Part shown: in pieces, positions 5,744-12,822 of the stretch
Layout: each line of letters starts with the position of its first letter
Numbering within the stretch: the first letter of the stretch is position 1
Source of the DNA: Deltaproteobacteria bacterium
Lineage (GTDB): Bacteria; Myxococcota; UBA796; SXON01
DNA length: 19,160 bases
NCBI GenBank assembly: GCA_947483545.1
Contig: CANKNP010000052.1
Span: 1-19,160 of the forward strand
Direction: 5' to 3'
The notes under the pieces: generated by a model
The model's input: only the letters and a program-made list of their open reading frames with translations
The model's database searches: none
What the model was told of the DNA's origin: nothing
Program-made: the position numbers and the translations under genes

Positions 5744-8327
5744 CGAAGGCCGGGCGTACGTGTACCTCGGGTCGTCCTCCGGGCTGGCGACGAGCGCGGC
5801 GTGGACGGCGGAGTCGAACCAGGCTTCCGCGTCCTTCGGCTATTCGGTGGCGTCGGCGGGGGACGTGAACGGCGACGGCTACGGGGACGTGGTCGTGGGG
5901 GCGACCGACTACGACAACGGGGAGACCAACGAGGGCCGGGCGTACGTGTACCTCGGGTCCTCCTCGGGGCTGGCGACGAGCGCGGCGTGGACGGCGGAGT
6001 CGAACCTGGCTTCTGCGTCCTTCGGGTACGCGGTGGCGTCGGCGGGGGACGTGAACGGGGACGGCTACGGCGACGTGATGGTGGGGGCGTGGGCGTGGGC
6101 CAACGGGGAGGGCGACGAGGGGGGCGCGTGGGTCTACCTCGGGTCGTCGTCGGGGCTCGCCACGAGCGCGGCGTGGACGGCGGAGGGCAATGAGGGCGGT
6201 GCGCGGTACGGGGCGTCGCTGGCGTCGGCGGGGGACGTGAACGGGGACGGCTACGGCGATGTGGTGGTCGGGACGCCCTACTACGACGGCGCGGTGGGCG
6301 ATGATGGCCGGGCGTCGGTGTACCTCGGGTCCTCCTCAGGGCTCGCGACGAGCGCCGCGTGGACGGCCGAGGCGGCCCAGGGCAACGCGTACTTCGGCAT
6401 GTCCGTGGCGTCGGCGGGGGACGTGAACGGCGACGGGTATGGCGATGTGGTGGTCGGGGCCTCTCACCTCGACGACGGGGAGTTCGACGGCGACTGCGAC
6501 GGGGTGGACACCTGCTACGTCGATGACGATGGCGACGGTTACCGGACGACGAGCACCTTCGACGGCACCACGGTAGCCTGCGACGGCGCCGGCGAGGCGA
6601 CGGTCGACGCGGGCGCGGACTGCGACGACGCCGACGCGACGGTCAACCCCGCCGCAGCCGAGACCATCGGTGACGAAGTGGACGCAGACTGCGACGGCGC
6701 GGAGTCCTGCTACACGGATGCGGACGCCGACGGCTACCGCACGGAGGACGGCGCGGTCGTCCTCTCGGCGGACACCGACTGTACGGATCCGACCGAGGCC
6801 ATCGCCACCGCCGGCTTCGACTGTGACGACACCCAGGCCAGCGTCAGCCCCGCGGCGACCGAGATCGCGGGCGACGGGATCGACGGCGACTGCGACGATG
6901 CGGAGCTCTGCTACGTCGACGCCGATGGCGACGGCTACCGCCTGACGGACACCGTGCTCGGCAGCCTGACCTGCGACGGCGCGGGCGAGGCCCTGGCGAC
7001 CGTGGACGCGGACTGCGACGACGCCGACGCTTCGGTGAACCCGGACGGCATCGAGCTGCCCGGCGACGCGATCGACAGCGATTGCGACGGCTCCGAGCTG
7101 TGCTACGCGGACGCGGACGCGGACGGGTACGTCGATGGCTTGGGTGTAACAATCGACTCGGTCGACACCGACTGCGACGACACGAACGAGGCGCTCGTCA
7201 CGGCGCTCGACGGCGACTGCGACGACACGGACGCGGCCTACAACCCTGGTGCCGCGGAGACCGACTGCACCGACCCCGCCGACTACAACTGCGACGGTTC
7301 GGCAGGCTATTCCGACGCCGACGCCGACGGCTGGGCGGCGTGCGAGGAGTGCGACGACCTAGACGCGACTGTGTACCCCGACGCGACCGAGGTCGCGGGC
7401 GACCTCGTCGACCAGGACTGCGACGGCGTCGAGTCCTGCTACGTGGACGCCGACGATGACGGCTACCGCCCGGACGCCACCAGCGTCGTGAGCGGCGGCA
7501 TCGCCTGTGACGGCGCGGGCGAGGCGGTGGCCACCGATCCGACGACGGACTGCGACGACGCGGACGCCGGCGCCTACCCCGGCGCCACCGAGACCGTGGG
7601 CGACGAGGTGGACCAGAGCTGCGACGGCGACGAAGAGTGCTACGTGGACGCCGACGGCGACGGGTACACCGGCACCGGCGGCGCAACCGTCGCCAGCGCA
7701 GATCTGCTCTGCGACGGCCCCGGCGAGGCGACCGATCTCGACGCCTCGGGTGACTGCGACGACAGCGACGCGGCGTACAACCCGGGCGCGCTCGAGGACG
7801 ACTGCTCGGACCCCGCCGACTACAACTGCGACGGCTCTTCGGGCGTGGTCGATGGCGACGGCGACGGCTTCTACGCCTGCGAGGAGTGCGACGACGCGCT
7901 CGGCACGATCAACCCCGACGCGGACGAGGTGTGCGACGGCGCAGACAACGACTGCGACGGGACCATCGACGTCGACGCGATCGACGCCGAGACCTGGTAC
8001 GCCGACGCCGACGGGGACGGGTACACCACCAACGAGACGGTGACCGGGTGCGACCAGCCGGACGGCTACGCGGCGGCGACGGAAGACGACTGCGACGACG
8101 ACGACGCGACCTCGAACCCGGCGGGCGACGACGTCCCCGACGACGGCATCGACCAGGACTGCGACGGGCTCGACGCGACTTCAGGTGACACCGAGGACAC
8201 GGGCGACGTCCCGGATGAGAAGGACGGCGGGACCTGCGGCTGCGCCTCGACCGGGAGCGCGGGCGCGGTCTGGTCGCTGGTGCTCGGGTTGGTCGCGCTC
8301 ACGGTGCGGCGGCGGCGGGCGGCGTAG
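5352..8327 (+). CDS. FG-GAP / MopE-repeat surface protein with MYXO-CTERM-like tail, 5' truncated
   Basis: The homologous frame opens right after a TGA at 5304-5306 with WWENRPEGLEQGFT, an internal motif of myxobacterial FG-GAP proteins. The N-terminal secretion region is therefore missing, and GTG 5352 is only the first possible start, with no ribosome-binding site. In the 991-residue frame, residues 1-85 form the linker ending TITVDPLLT. Five 62-residue FG-GAP repeats follow (AAWTAE, then SAGDVNGDGYGDVVVGA), with Ca-binding DVNGDGxGD loops at about residues 109, 171, 233, 295 and 357. From about residue 377 MopE-type units follow (CYVDADGDGYR, DCDDAD, GDExDxDCDG). The C-terminus has GGTCGCASTG (Cys962, Cys964), a hydrophobic helix and RRRRAA, which is MYXO-CTERM-like. 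An intact relative would be exported and surface-anchored. This copy lacks a signal peptide and is probably not expressed normally. Confidence 0.85.
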   Translation: MTAPPDGDGALVFELALSGAIADVEDNEALLVREVGNPLRFAKLAAWDERGKALPARMEETEDGLRLVVDDTGAIGTITVDPLLTTAAWTAESDQRDAYFGWSVASAGDVNGDGYGDVVVGAPYYDNGSNDEGRAYVYLGSSSGLATSAAWTAESNQASASFGYSVASAGDVNGDGYGDVVVGATDYDNGETNEGRAYVYLGSSSGLATSAAWTAESNLASASFGYAVASAGDVNGDGYGDVMVGAWAWANGEGDEGGAWVYLGSSSGLATSAAWTAEGNEGGARYGASLASAGDVNGDGYGDVVVGTPYYDGAVGDDGRASVYLGSSSGLATSAAWTAEAAQGNAYFGMSVASAGDVNGDGYGDVVVGASHLDDGEFDGDCDGVDTCYVDDDGDGYRTTSTFDGTTVACDGAGEATVDAGADCDDADATVNPAAAETIGDEVDADCDGAESCYTDADADGYRTEDGAVVLSADTDCTDPTEAIATAGFDCDDTQASVSPAATEIAGDGIDGDCDDAELCYVDADGDGYRLTDTVLGSLTCDGAGEALATVDADCDDADASVNPDGIELPGDAIDSDCDGSELCYADADADGYVDGLGVTIDSVDTDCDDTNEALVTALDGDCDDTDAAYNPGAAETDCTDPADYNCDGSAGYSDADADGWAACEECDDLDATVYPDATEVAGDLVDQDCDGVESCYVDADDDGYRPDATSVVSGGIACDGAGEAVATDPTTDCDDADAGAYPGATETVGDEVDQSCDGDEECYVDADGDGYTGTGGATVASADLLCDGPGEATDLDASGDCDDSDAAYNPGALEDDCSDPADYNCDGSSGVVDGDGDGFYACEECDDALGTINPDADEVCDGADNDCDGTIDVDAIDAETWYADADGDGYTTNETVTGCDQPDGYAAATEDDCDDDDATSNPAGDDVPDDGIDQDCDGLDATSGDTEDTGDVPDEKDGGTCGCASTGSAGAVWSLVLGLVALTVRRRRAA
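5604..6482 (+). repeat. five tandem 186-bp FG-GAP coding repeats
   Basis: The TGG codon of the WTAE motif recurs at 5616, 5802, 5988, 6174 and 6360, exactly 186 bases apart each time. Most of each unit is nearly identical at DNA level, especially the part encoding SAGDVNGDGYGD and LGSSSGLATS. The fifth unit is cut short at about 6482. The exact spacing and silent-site similarity suggest recent duplication or gene conversion. Confidence 0.9.
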
Positions 8328-8370
8328 GTCGCGAACGGCTGTGGGGCGGCGGTAGACGACGGCCGGACCT

Positions 8371-8412
8371 TCTCGGGCGCGTTGACGCCGCCTTTGCGGC
8401 CGTCGCCCGAGA
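8371..8412 (+). terminator. large hairpin after the FG-GAP/MopE gene
   Basis: TCTCGGGCG (8371-8379) pairs perfectly with CGCCCGAGA (8404-8412). An inner GCCGC/GCGGC stem (8387-8391 and 8396-8400) has a four-base loop. It sits 44 bases after the stop codon and 49 bases before the next gene. There is no T-run, so it may act as a structure-dependent terminator, mRNA stabiliser or REP-like element. Nothing else was seen in 8328-8460 apart from a possible TAGGCT -10 element just before the next gene. Confidence 0.4.
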
Positions 8413-8460
8413 GTCGGATGGCCGGATTCGAACTTCCGGGCGAAGACGATAGGCTCCATC

Positions 8461-9015
8461 ATGCTCCTACTCGCCCTCGCGGCCTGCCCCCCCGCCGCCC
8501 CCGAGTTCACCTGTGCGACAGCCCCGACCCTGCTTGGCCACCCAACTGCGACGGTCGAAGCCTGTGATCCGGCGCCCAACCTGCCCGAGATCTACCAGGT
8601 GGCGCTCCGCGGCGGGGACCTGCCCGGGCGCGAGGTCTACGGGGTTCACCTCACCGAGGGGCGACTCGACCCAACGACGGGCGAGGCCGCGCTCGCGTCG
8701 TTTCTGGACGGCCTGGGGGATCGCCGAAAGGCGCTGACCATGCGGGACATGATGGCGGTCCTCCGAGCCTTCGCGGCGTTCCCCCAGGGGTTTGATCCCG
8801 CGGTGTCGATGTTCGATCTGCCGAAGATCGGGACGAGCAAGCTGCAGTCCGAGCCATTTCGCCTGGAGCTCTACAACGGCCACCCACCCGAACCAGGGTT
8901 CGTCCGGGCCGTGTTGTCCGGACCTCCGTGGCAGTGGACGATGGGCACGTTGGCCGAGGGCGCGGCGGATTGGCAGGATCAGGCGCCGAGGGCCCTCGGC
9001 CGCCCACCCAATTGA
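8461..9015 (+). CDS. putative lipoprotein of unknown function
   Basis: This 184-residue protein was not recognised. It opens with MLLLALAAC, whose LAAC fits a lipobox with Cys at residue 9, followed by PPAAPEFTC. The frame has no other start codon between a TGA at 8383-8385 and ATG 8461, so the very short signal sequence is real if the gene is. The body is mixed hydrophobic and charged with no repeats. It has segments such as EIYQVALRGGDLPGREVYGV and DRRKALTMRDMMAVLRAFAA. Three Cys occur in the mature part, including the lipid-attachment Cys. TAGGCT at 8450-8455 ends five bases before the ATG and no Shine-Dalgarno is visible, which suggests a leaderless mRNA. It converges on the minus-strand operon. 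Codon usage looks normal for the window. Confidence 0.6.
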   Translation: MLLLALAACPPAAPEFTCATAPTLLGHPTATVEACDPAPNLPEIYQVALRGGDLPGREVYGVHLTEGRLDPTTGEAALASFLDGLGDRRKALTMRDMMAVLRAFAAFPQGFDPAVSMFDLPKIGTSKLQSEPFRLELYNGHPPEPGFVRAVLSGPPWQWTMGTLAEGAADWQDQAPRALGRPPN

Positions 9016-9022
9016 CCAGATC

Positions 9023-9043
9023 TGACCAACTCACCTTTGGTCA
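9023..9043. terminator. short inverted repeat between convergent genes
   Basis: TGACCAA (9023-9029) and TTGGTCA (9037-9043) form a perfect 7-bp stem with a 7-base loop, 7 bases after the lipoprotein stop and 24 bases beyond the end of the minus-strand gene. A further TGACCA lies at 9013-9018. It could be a weak bidirectional terminator. Without a T-run it could equally be a binding site or chance. Confidence 0.25.
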
Positions 9044-9066
9044 CTCCTGCCCCTCCCCCCGCCCCC

Positions 9067-10827
9067 TCACCGCACCTCGAAGCTCGACACCAGCTCGATC
9101 TCCGCTTCCATGCCGCCGCTCCCGACAAAACAGGGCGCGGCGACGCCGTTGACCCAGCCCGCAGGGGACGGCGCGCCCCGACCGCTGACCAGCTCCCACG
9201 ACAACGCCGACGGTAGCTGGATGACGATGGTCGCCCCCGCTTGCTTGGCGGTCCAGTTGTCCCCATCGCGGGTGACCTCCCAGCCCGCGCCGAGCTGCCA
9301 ACGAAGCGCGACCGCATGCCGACCGGTGTGCCGACCCGCGCCCGGGGTCAAGCGGTCCCGAACGATGCAGCGCGCCTGGTTGAAGAGCACTTCGCGCTCA
9401 TGATCCAGCGAAATGCCGATGTCACGCCAGCCCGTATAGCGACCCTCAATCCGTACCTTCTTGCCATCGACGCGACCCACCAGGAGCTCCGCCGCGCCCC
9501 CCTCTGGGGGCTCCCGGCCGTCGAGCAACAGCGCGCTGTGGCCACCGACCGCCCGCGCCTGCTCCTCTTGCCCCGGACTCGCAAAGCTCGGACCGGGGTC
9601 CGCGAGCACGGTCAGCTCCCCGACGTCCCAGAGCAGGTGCATCGGCACGGGGTGCGTCAGCGGGCTCTTCCGACCGAGCGTGCCGAACCAGGCCGAAGCC
9701 CGTGACGGCCGGTTCTTCATCCGTGTCTCCGCAGCGGCGATGCCGCCTTCGCGCCAGACGCGCAGCGACCAGGCCTTCGCCGCCTCAGGCCGCTGCCCCG
9801 GGCAAGGGAGGCCCAGCCAGGCGAGGCGGTTGGGGCTGGCCACCGCCGCCGGCTCGCCGGGCTCGATGCCCCACGCGACACATGCGTCCCACAGCGCGGC
9901 CGAGACCCCCTCTCCATTGCCGAGCACGGGCGCGACCGGGGCTTCGCCGACTGCGGGCAGCTCCGGGATGCCTCCTGCCACGCGCTCCAGGAAGCGGGCG
10001 CCGCGGGCAAAGGCGGCATCGGCGTCGGCGGGGAAGCCGGCGCCGTTGGCAAGCGCGACGGCCCGCGCGATGGCGACCTGCCAGAGGGCGTCGGCCAGCG
10101 CAAGCGGCGCGACGTCCTTGGGCGATCCATCGGCGTAGAGCAAGCCGGGGAGCTCGTGCTTGAGGCCAGCGAGCCCAGCGCTCCAGGCCTCGCGCGCGTT
10201 CGGCAGCTCGGGGAACGTGAACCCGGCGATCACGAGCCCTGCGAAGTGAACCACCCGACGCAGAGCGTCCCGCTCCCCCTTGGGCAGCCGAGCCAAAAGG
10301 TGCTGGACATGCCAAGAGGCGCTCCCCGCAAGCTGATCGCGCAGCTCCTCGGACACCGGGGGCGAGAGCCAGGACAACGCTGCGTGCCAGTGCAGCATGC
10401 GCACGGCGATGTCGGTCGGGTGCGCCCAGCCGAGCCCCTGGCCCGGCTGGTCCTGCCGCAGCCAGGCTTCGATCCCCGCGATCGCTTGGGTCCGGGCGGT
10501 GTCGCCCTCCGGCCCCGGAACACCGGACTTCCAGGCGAGCGCCGGGAACCAACCGTGCCGGAGCGAACGCCGTGCGGCGGCGAACGCCCAGGGGCCGACC
10601 TGCACGGCGGGGCCGGTCGGGAGGGAGGTGCCCGCCTCGGGGCAAACGGACCAGTCGGAGAGCGGCGCATCGGCTGACGGTCCAGATGCGCCGCGACGAA
10701 GCGCCAGGGCGCCAAGCCGGGAGGAGAGGGGTGCTGCGGCGCGGGGGGAGCTGGGCACCTCGGCCGCGGGAGTGAGCCCATGGACAAGCTTGCCAGCGCG
10801 AGAGCGAAGGTTCCGGAGAAAAGACAT
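9067..10827 (-). CDS. heparinase II/III-like protein
   Basis: ATG 10827 (MSFLRNLRSRAGKLVHGL) gives 586 residues. An ATG at 10944 would extend the frame but overlaps the sigma-factor gene by 29 bases and adds only a Pro-rich tail. The N-terminal half is helical and contains LGWAHPTDIAVRMLHWHAAL, which resembles the alpha/alpha toroid of alginate lyase and heparinase II/III proteins. The C-terminal third resembles the family beta-sandwich: LTHPVPMHLLWDVGELTVLA with DPGPSF, then GGHSALLLDGREP, then LDHEREVLFNQARCIVRDRL. Family members are polysaccharide lyases, and many sit in polysaccharide export loci. No signal peptide is evident, and catalytic His/Tyr residues could not be assigned. It lies 88 bases downstream of the sigma gene, probably in the same operon. 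An uncharacterised heparinase-like protein without lyase activity is possible. Confidence 0.62.
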   Translation of the reverse strand: MSFLRNLRSRAGKLVHGLTPAAEVPSSPRAAAPLSSRLGALALRRGASGPSADAPLSDWSVCPEAGTSLPTGPAVQVGPWAFAAARRSLRHGWFPALAWKSGVPGPEGDTARTQAIAGIEAWLRQDQPGQGLGWAHPTDIAVRMLHWHAALSWLSPPVSEELRDQLAGSASWHVQHLLARLPKGERDALRRVVHFAGLVIAGFTFPELPNAREAWSAGLAGLKHELPGLLYADGSPKDVAPLALADALWQVAIARAVALANGAGFPADADAAFARGARFLERVAGGIPELPAVGEAPVAPVLGNGEGVSAALWDACVAWGIEPGEPAAVASPNRLAWLGLPCPGQRPEAAKAWSLRVWREGGIAAAETRMKNRPSRASAWFGTLGRKSPLTHPVPMHLLWDVGELTVLADPGPSFASPGQEEQARAVGGHSALLLDGREPPEGGAAELLVGRVDGKKVRIEGRYTGWRDIGISLDHEREVLFNQARCIVRDRLTPGAGRHTGRHAVALRWQLGAGWEVTRDGDNWTAKQAGATIVIQLPSALSWELVSGRGAPSPAGWVNGVAAPCFVGSGGMEAEIELVSSFEVR

Positions 10828-10915
10828 CGAGGTATCCAACGTGGGGGACGACGAAGGCGGCACGGGGGCGCAGAAGAACGGCGGGCGCACCGGAGGCGCG
10901 AGAGGTGCTCGGGGG

Positions 10916-11965
10916 TCAGTCGCCGTCGGGGACGGAGAACTCAAAGGCGATCTCGTCGCCCAGCTCTTGCTGCAGGTACTGCTTCAGCCGCTTCTTGACG
11001 CGCACCTCGATCTGACGGATGCGCTCTTTCGAGACATCGTAGCGATCCCCCAGGTCGGAGAGGCTGGCGGGGTCCGCCGCCATGAGCCGCTCCCGCCAAA
11101 TCGCGCGCTCGCGTTCGTCCTCGAGCGTCTCGGCGAACGCGGTGAGCTTCTCCCGCATGATCCCGCCCAGCTCGTTGCTGGCCATCTGGGCCTCCGGATC
11201 GGCGGCGTCCTCGTCCGGCACCAGCTCGCCGAGCGTGCGACCCTCGGGATCGCCTGTCGCTGGCGCGCTCAACGACATCGCCGGGGCGCGCATGTGTTGG
11301 TCCACCGCGACGATCTCGCTCTCGGGCACCGACAGGCGCTCCGCCAGCTGCGCGACCGTTGCGGGCTGGCCTTCGCGGAGCAAGCGCTCCCGCTCCTTTT
11401 GGAGCTGGAAGAACAGCTTTCGACCGTTCCGCGTCGATCCGAGGCGTACCAGTCGGAAGTTGTCCATCAAAAAGCGTAGGATCATCGCCCGGATCCAGTA
11501 CTGCGCATAGCTGCTGAAGCGAATCCCGCGGTAGGGGTCGAAGCGGGACAAGGCTTCGACCAGGCCGACGTTGCCCTCCTGGATCAGGTCCAGCACGTTC
11601 GACCACTGGCGGTGGTACTGGAAGGCGATCTTCACGACGAGCCGCAAGTTCGCGGTCACCAAGCGCTCGGCGGCCTTGGCGTCCCCACCCTCGTAGTACC
11701 GGAGCGCGACCGCGCGCTCCTCCTCCGGATCCAGCAGCGCGTACCTCCGGATCTCGGACAGGTAGTGGGTCAGCAGATCGCCACCCCCTCGCGCCTGGGT
11801 CGCGCGGCCCGCGCTTAGGGCTGGGAGCTTCGGCACCTTCGCGCGCGGCTCGTTGCCCAGCGGGTCGAGCGGCTCGCCGGAGCTGTCGAACAGGCCGTCT
11901 TCGTTCGACTCGCCTTCAGCCTCGCCGGGCTGCTCGTCATTCTCGTCACGATCGCGGCTGGACAT
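10916..11965 (-). CDS. RpoH-like alternative sigma factor (sigma-70 family, group 3)
   Basis: ATG 11965 gives 349 residues. The first 60 form an acidic, disordered-looking extension (MSSRDRDENDEQPGEAEGES). Region 2 spans about 100-180, with TANLRLVVKIAFQYH, the core-binding DLIQEGNVGLVEALSRFDP, and the -10 recognition segment FSSYAQYWIRAMILRFLMDN. GRKLFFQLQ at 181-189 matches the RpoH box that marks sigma-32 relatives. Region 4 (about 282-335) ends in the helix-turn-helix LGDRYDVSKERIRQIEVRVK. Myxobacteria carry several such RpoH-like factors (the SigB/SigC/SigD/SigE group of Myxococcus), used in stress and development; which one this resembles cannot be said. The start lies inside the preceding phosphatase gene (20-bp overlap) with no Shine-Dalgarno, so translation is probably coupled. 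The open frame continues upstream to 12106, but that part lies within the phosphatase. Confidence 0.9.
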   Translation of the reverse strand: MSSRDRDENDEQPGEAEGESNEDGLFDSSGEPLDPLGNEPRAKVPKLPALSAGRATQARGGGDLLTHYLSEIRRYALLDPEEERAVALRYYEGGDAKAAERLVTANLRLVVKIAFQYHRQWSNVLDLIQEGNVGLVEALSRFDPYRGIRFSSYAQYWIRAMILRFLMDNFRLVRLGSTRNGRKLFFQLQKERERLLREGQPATVAQLAERLSVPESEIVAVDQHMRAPAMSLSAPATGDPEGRTLGELVPDEDAADPEAQMASNELGGIMREKLTAFAETLEDERERAIWRERLMAADPASLSDLGDRYDVSKERIRQIEVRVKKRLKQYLQQELGDEIAFEFSVPDGD

Positions 11966-12758
11966 CAGGCGCGCCAGAAAGGGGAAGAAAATCAAGCGTT
12001 CCAGGCCGGAAAAGCCGGGCAACCGCCTCAGGTTCGCCGGCGATGAAGGGCGTGCCCACATCGTCGAGCATCCGGAGCGACGCGCCATCCGGCAGCCGCC
12101 GGGCAACGCCTCCGACGGCGTCTATCAGCCCGAGGCCGCAGGCGACATCCCACAGTTGCCAATCGGGACCGACGATGACCGCGCGCGCCGACCCGCGGGC
12201 GACGAGCGCGAGGTGGGCTGCCGTTCCCCCGAGGCACCGGGCCTTCGCGGACCAGCGGAGCAGCATGCCCCGGTGCATCCCGGAGGGAACGTAGACGACG
12301 CGAGGGGCCGAGTCCTCCGCAGTCAGCGCGCCGAGCCGTCGGCCACCGAACCACGCCACGCCGTCGTGCAGGAGCCAGGTCTCTCTGAGGCGAGGGAGCG
12401 AGGTCGCGCCCAGCACCACGCGCCCGCTGGCGTCCAGCCGGGCAAGGCTCGGACCCCAATGCGCGAGGCCTTCGATGAACGCGCTGGTCCCGTCGATGGG
12501 ATCCACGACCCAGCGGTGAGCCGAGCTGCCGGGCGTGGCCGGGCTCTCCTCGCTGCACACGGCATCCGCGGGGAAGAACTCGCGGAGCCCGGCCAGGAGG
12601 GACTCGTTGCACGCGAGATCCGCGGCCGTGACCGGCGAGCCGTCGGACTTTCGGCGCACCAGCACCCCCCGATCAAAATGCTCTCTGGCCACCGCATCCG
12701 CCCGGGCGACCATGCCGAGGAGCGCGATGGCATCGGGGTGAGAGGCGTGCGTGTTCAA
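11946..12758 (-). CDS. inositol monophosphatase family phosphatase
   Basis: This 270-residue protein matches the Mg-dependent IMPase fold (SuhB, CysQ, HisN relatives) in length and motifs. It has KSDGSPVTAAD at 37-47, the metal-binding SEES at 69-72, DPIDGT at 86-91, and WDVACGLGLIDAVGG at 203-217 with the conserved Asp204. All expected metal ligands are present, so an active phosphatase is likely. The motif DPIDGTSAFIEGLAHWG resembles bacterial histidinol-phosphatases, but inositol phosphate or 3'-phosphoadenosine phosphate are also possible substrates. The best start is TTG 12758. The frame has a TAG upstream and the only other early start, ATG 12713, would trim the first helix. The 3' end overlaps the sigma factor start, making this the first gene of a minus-strand operon. 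It is divergent from the pseudokinase gene. Confidence 0.88.
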   Translation of the reverse strand: MNTHASHPDAIALLGMVARADAVAREHFDRGVLVRRKSDGSPVTAADLACNESLLAGLREFFPADAVCSEESPATPGSSAHRWVVDPIDGTSAFIEGLAHWGPSLARLDASGRVVLGATSLPRLRETWLLHDGVAWFGGRRLGALTAEDSAPRVVYVPSGMHRGMLLRWSAKARCLGGTAAHLALVARGSARAVIVGPDWQLWDVACGLGLIDAVGGVARRLPDGASLRMLDDVGTPFIAGEPEAVARLFRPGTLDFLPLSGAPDVQPRS

Positions 12759-12812
12759 CGGAATGCTCGGGCCGGGACAGGTTAGGCGGCCAGTATGCTA
12801 TCGTGCCGCGCC

Positions 12813-12816
12813 GGAG
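12813..12816 (+). promoter_or_regulatory. Shine-Dalgarno site that fixes the pseudokinase start
   Basis: GGAG lies six bases upstream of GTG 12823. The alternative GTG at 12751 has no such site and would overlap the divergent phosphatase start. TATGCT at 12794-12799 is a possible -10 element for this gene, without a clear -35. Confidence 0.55.
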
Positions 12817-12822
12817 ACTTCT

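Noticed and set aside
5604..6482. Possible CRISPR or mobile repeat array
   Set aside because: The 186-bp units are in-frame coding repeats for FG-GAP blades, not short repeats with unique spacers.
10828..10944. Upstream ATG 10944 as start of the heparinase-like protein
   Set aside because: The extra 39 residues are Pro/Ser-rich and overlap the sigma-factor gene. ATG 10827 begins a normal-looking N-terminus.
11966..11996. Possible sigma-32-type promoter (TTGATT, then CCCC) just upstream of the sigma gene
   Set aside because: The spacing between the two elements is far too short, and the site lies inside the phosphatase coding region.
12751..12822. Upstream GTG 12751 as pseudokinase start
   Set aside because: It adds 24 residues without family similarity, has no ribosome-binding site, and would overlap the divergent phosphatase start. 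GTG 12823 follows GGAG at the proper distance.
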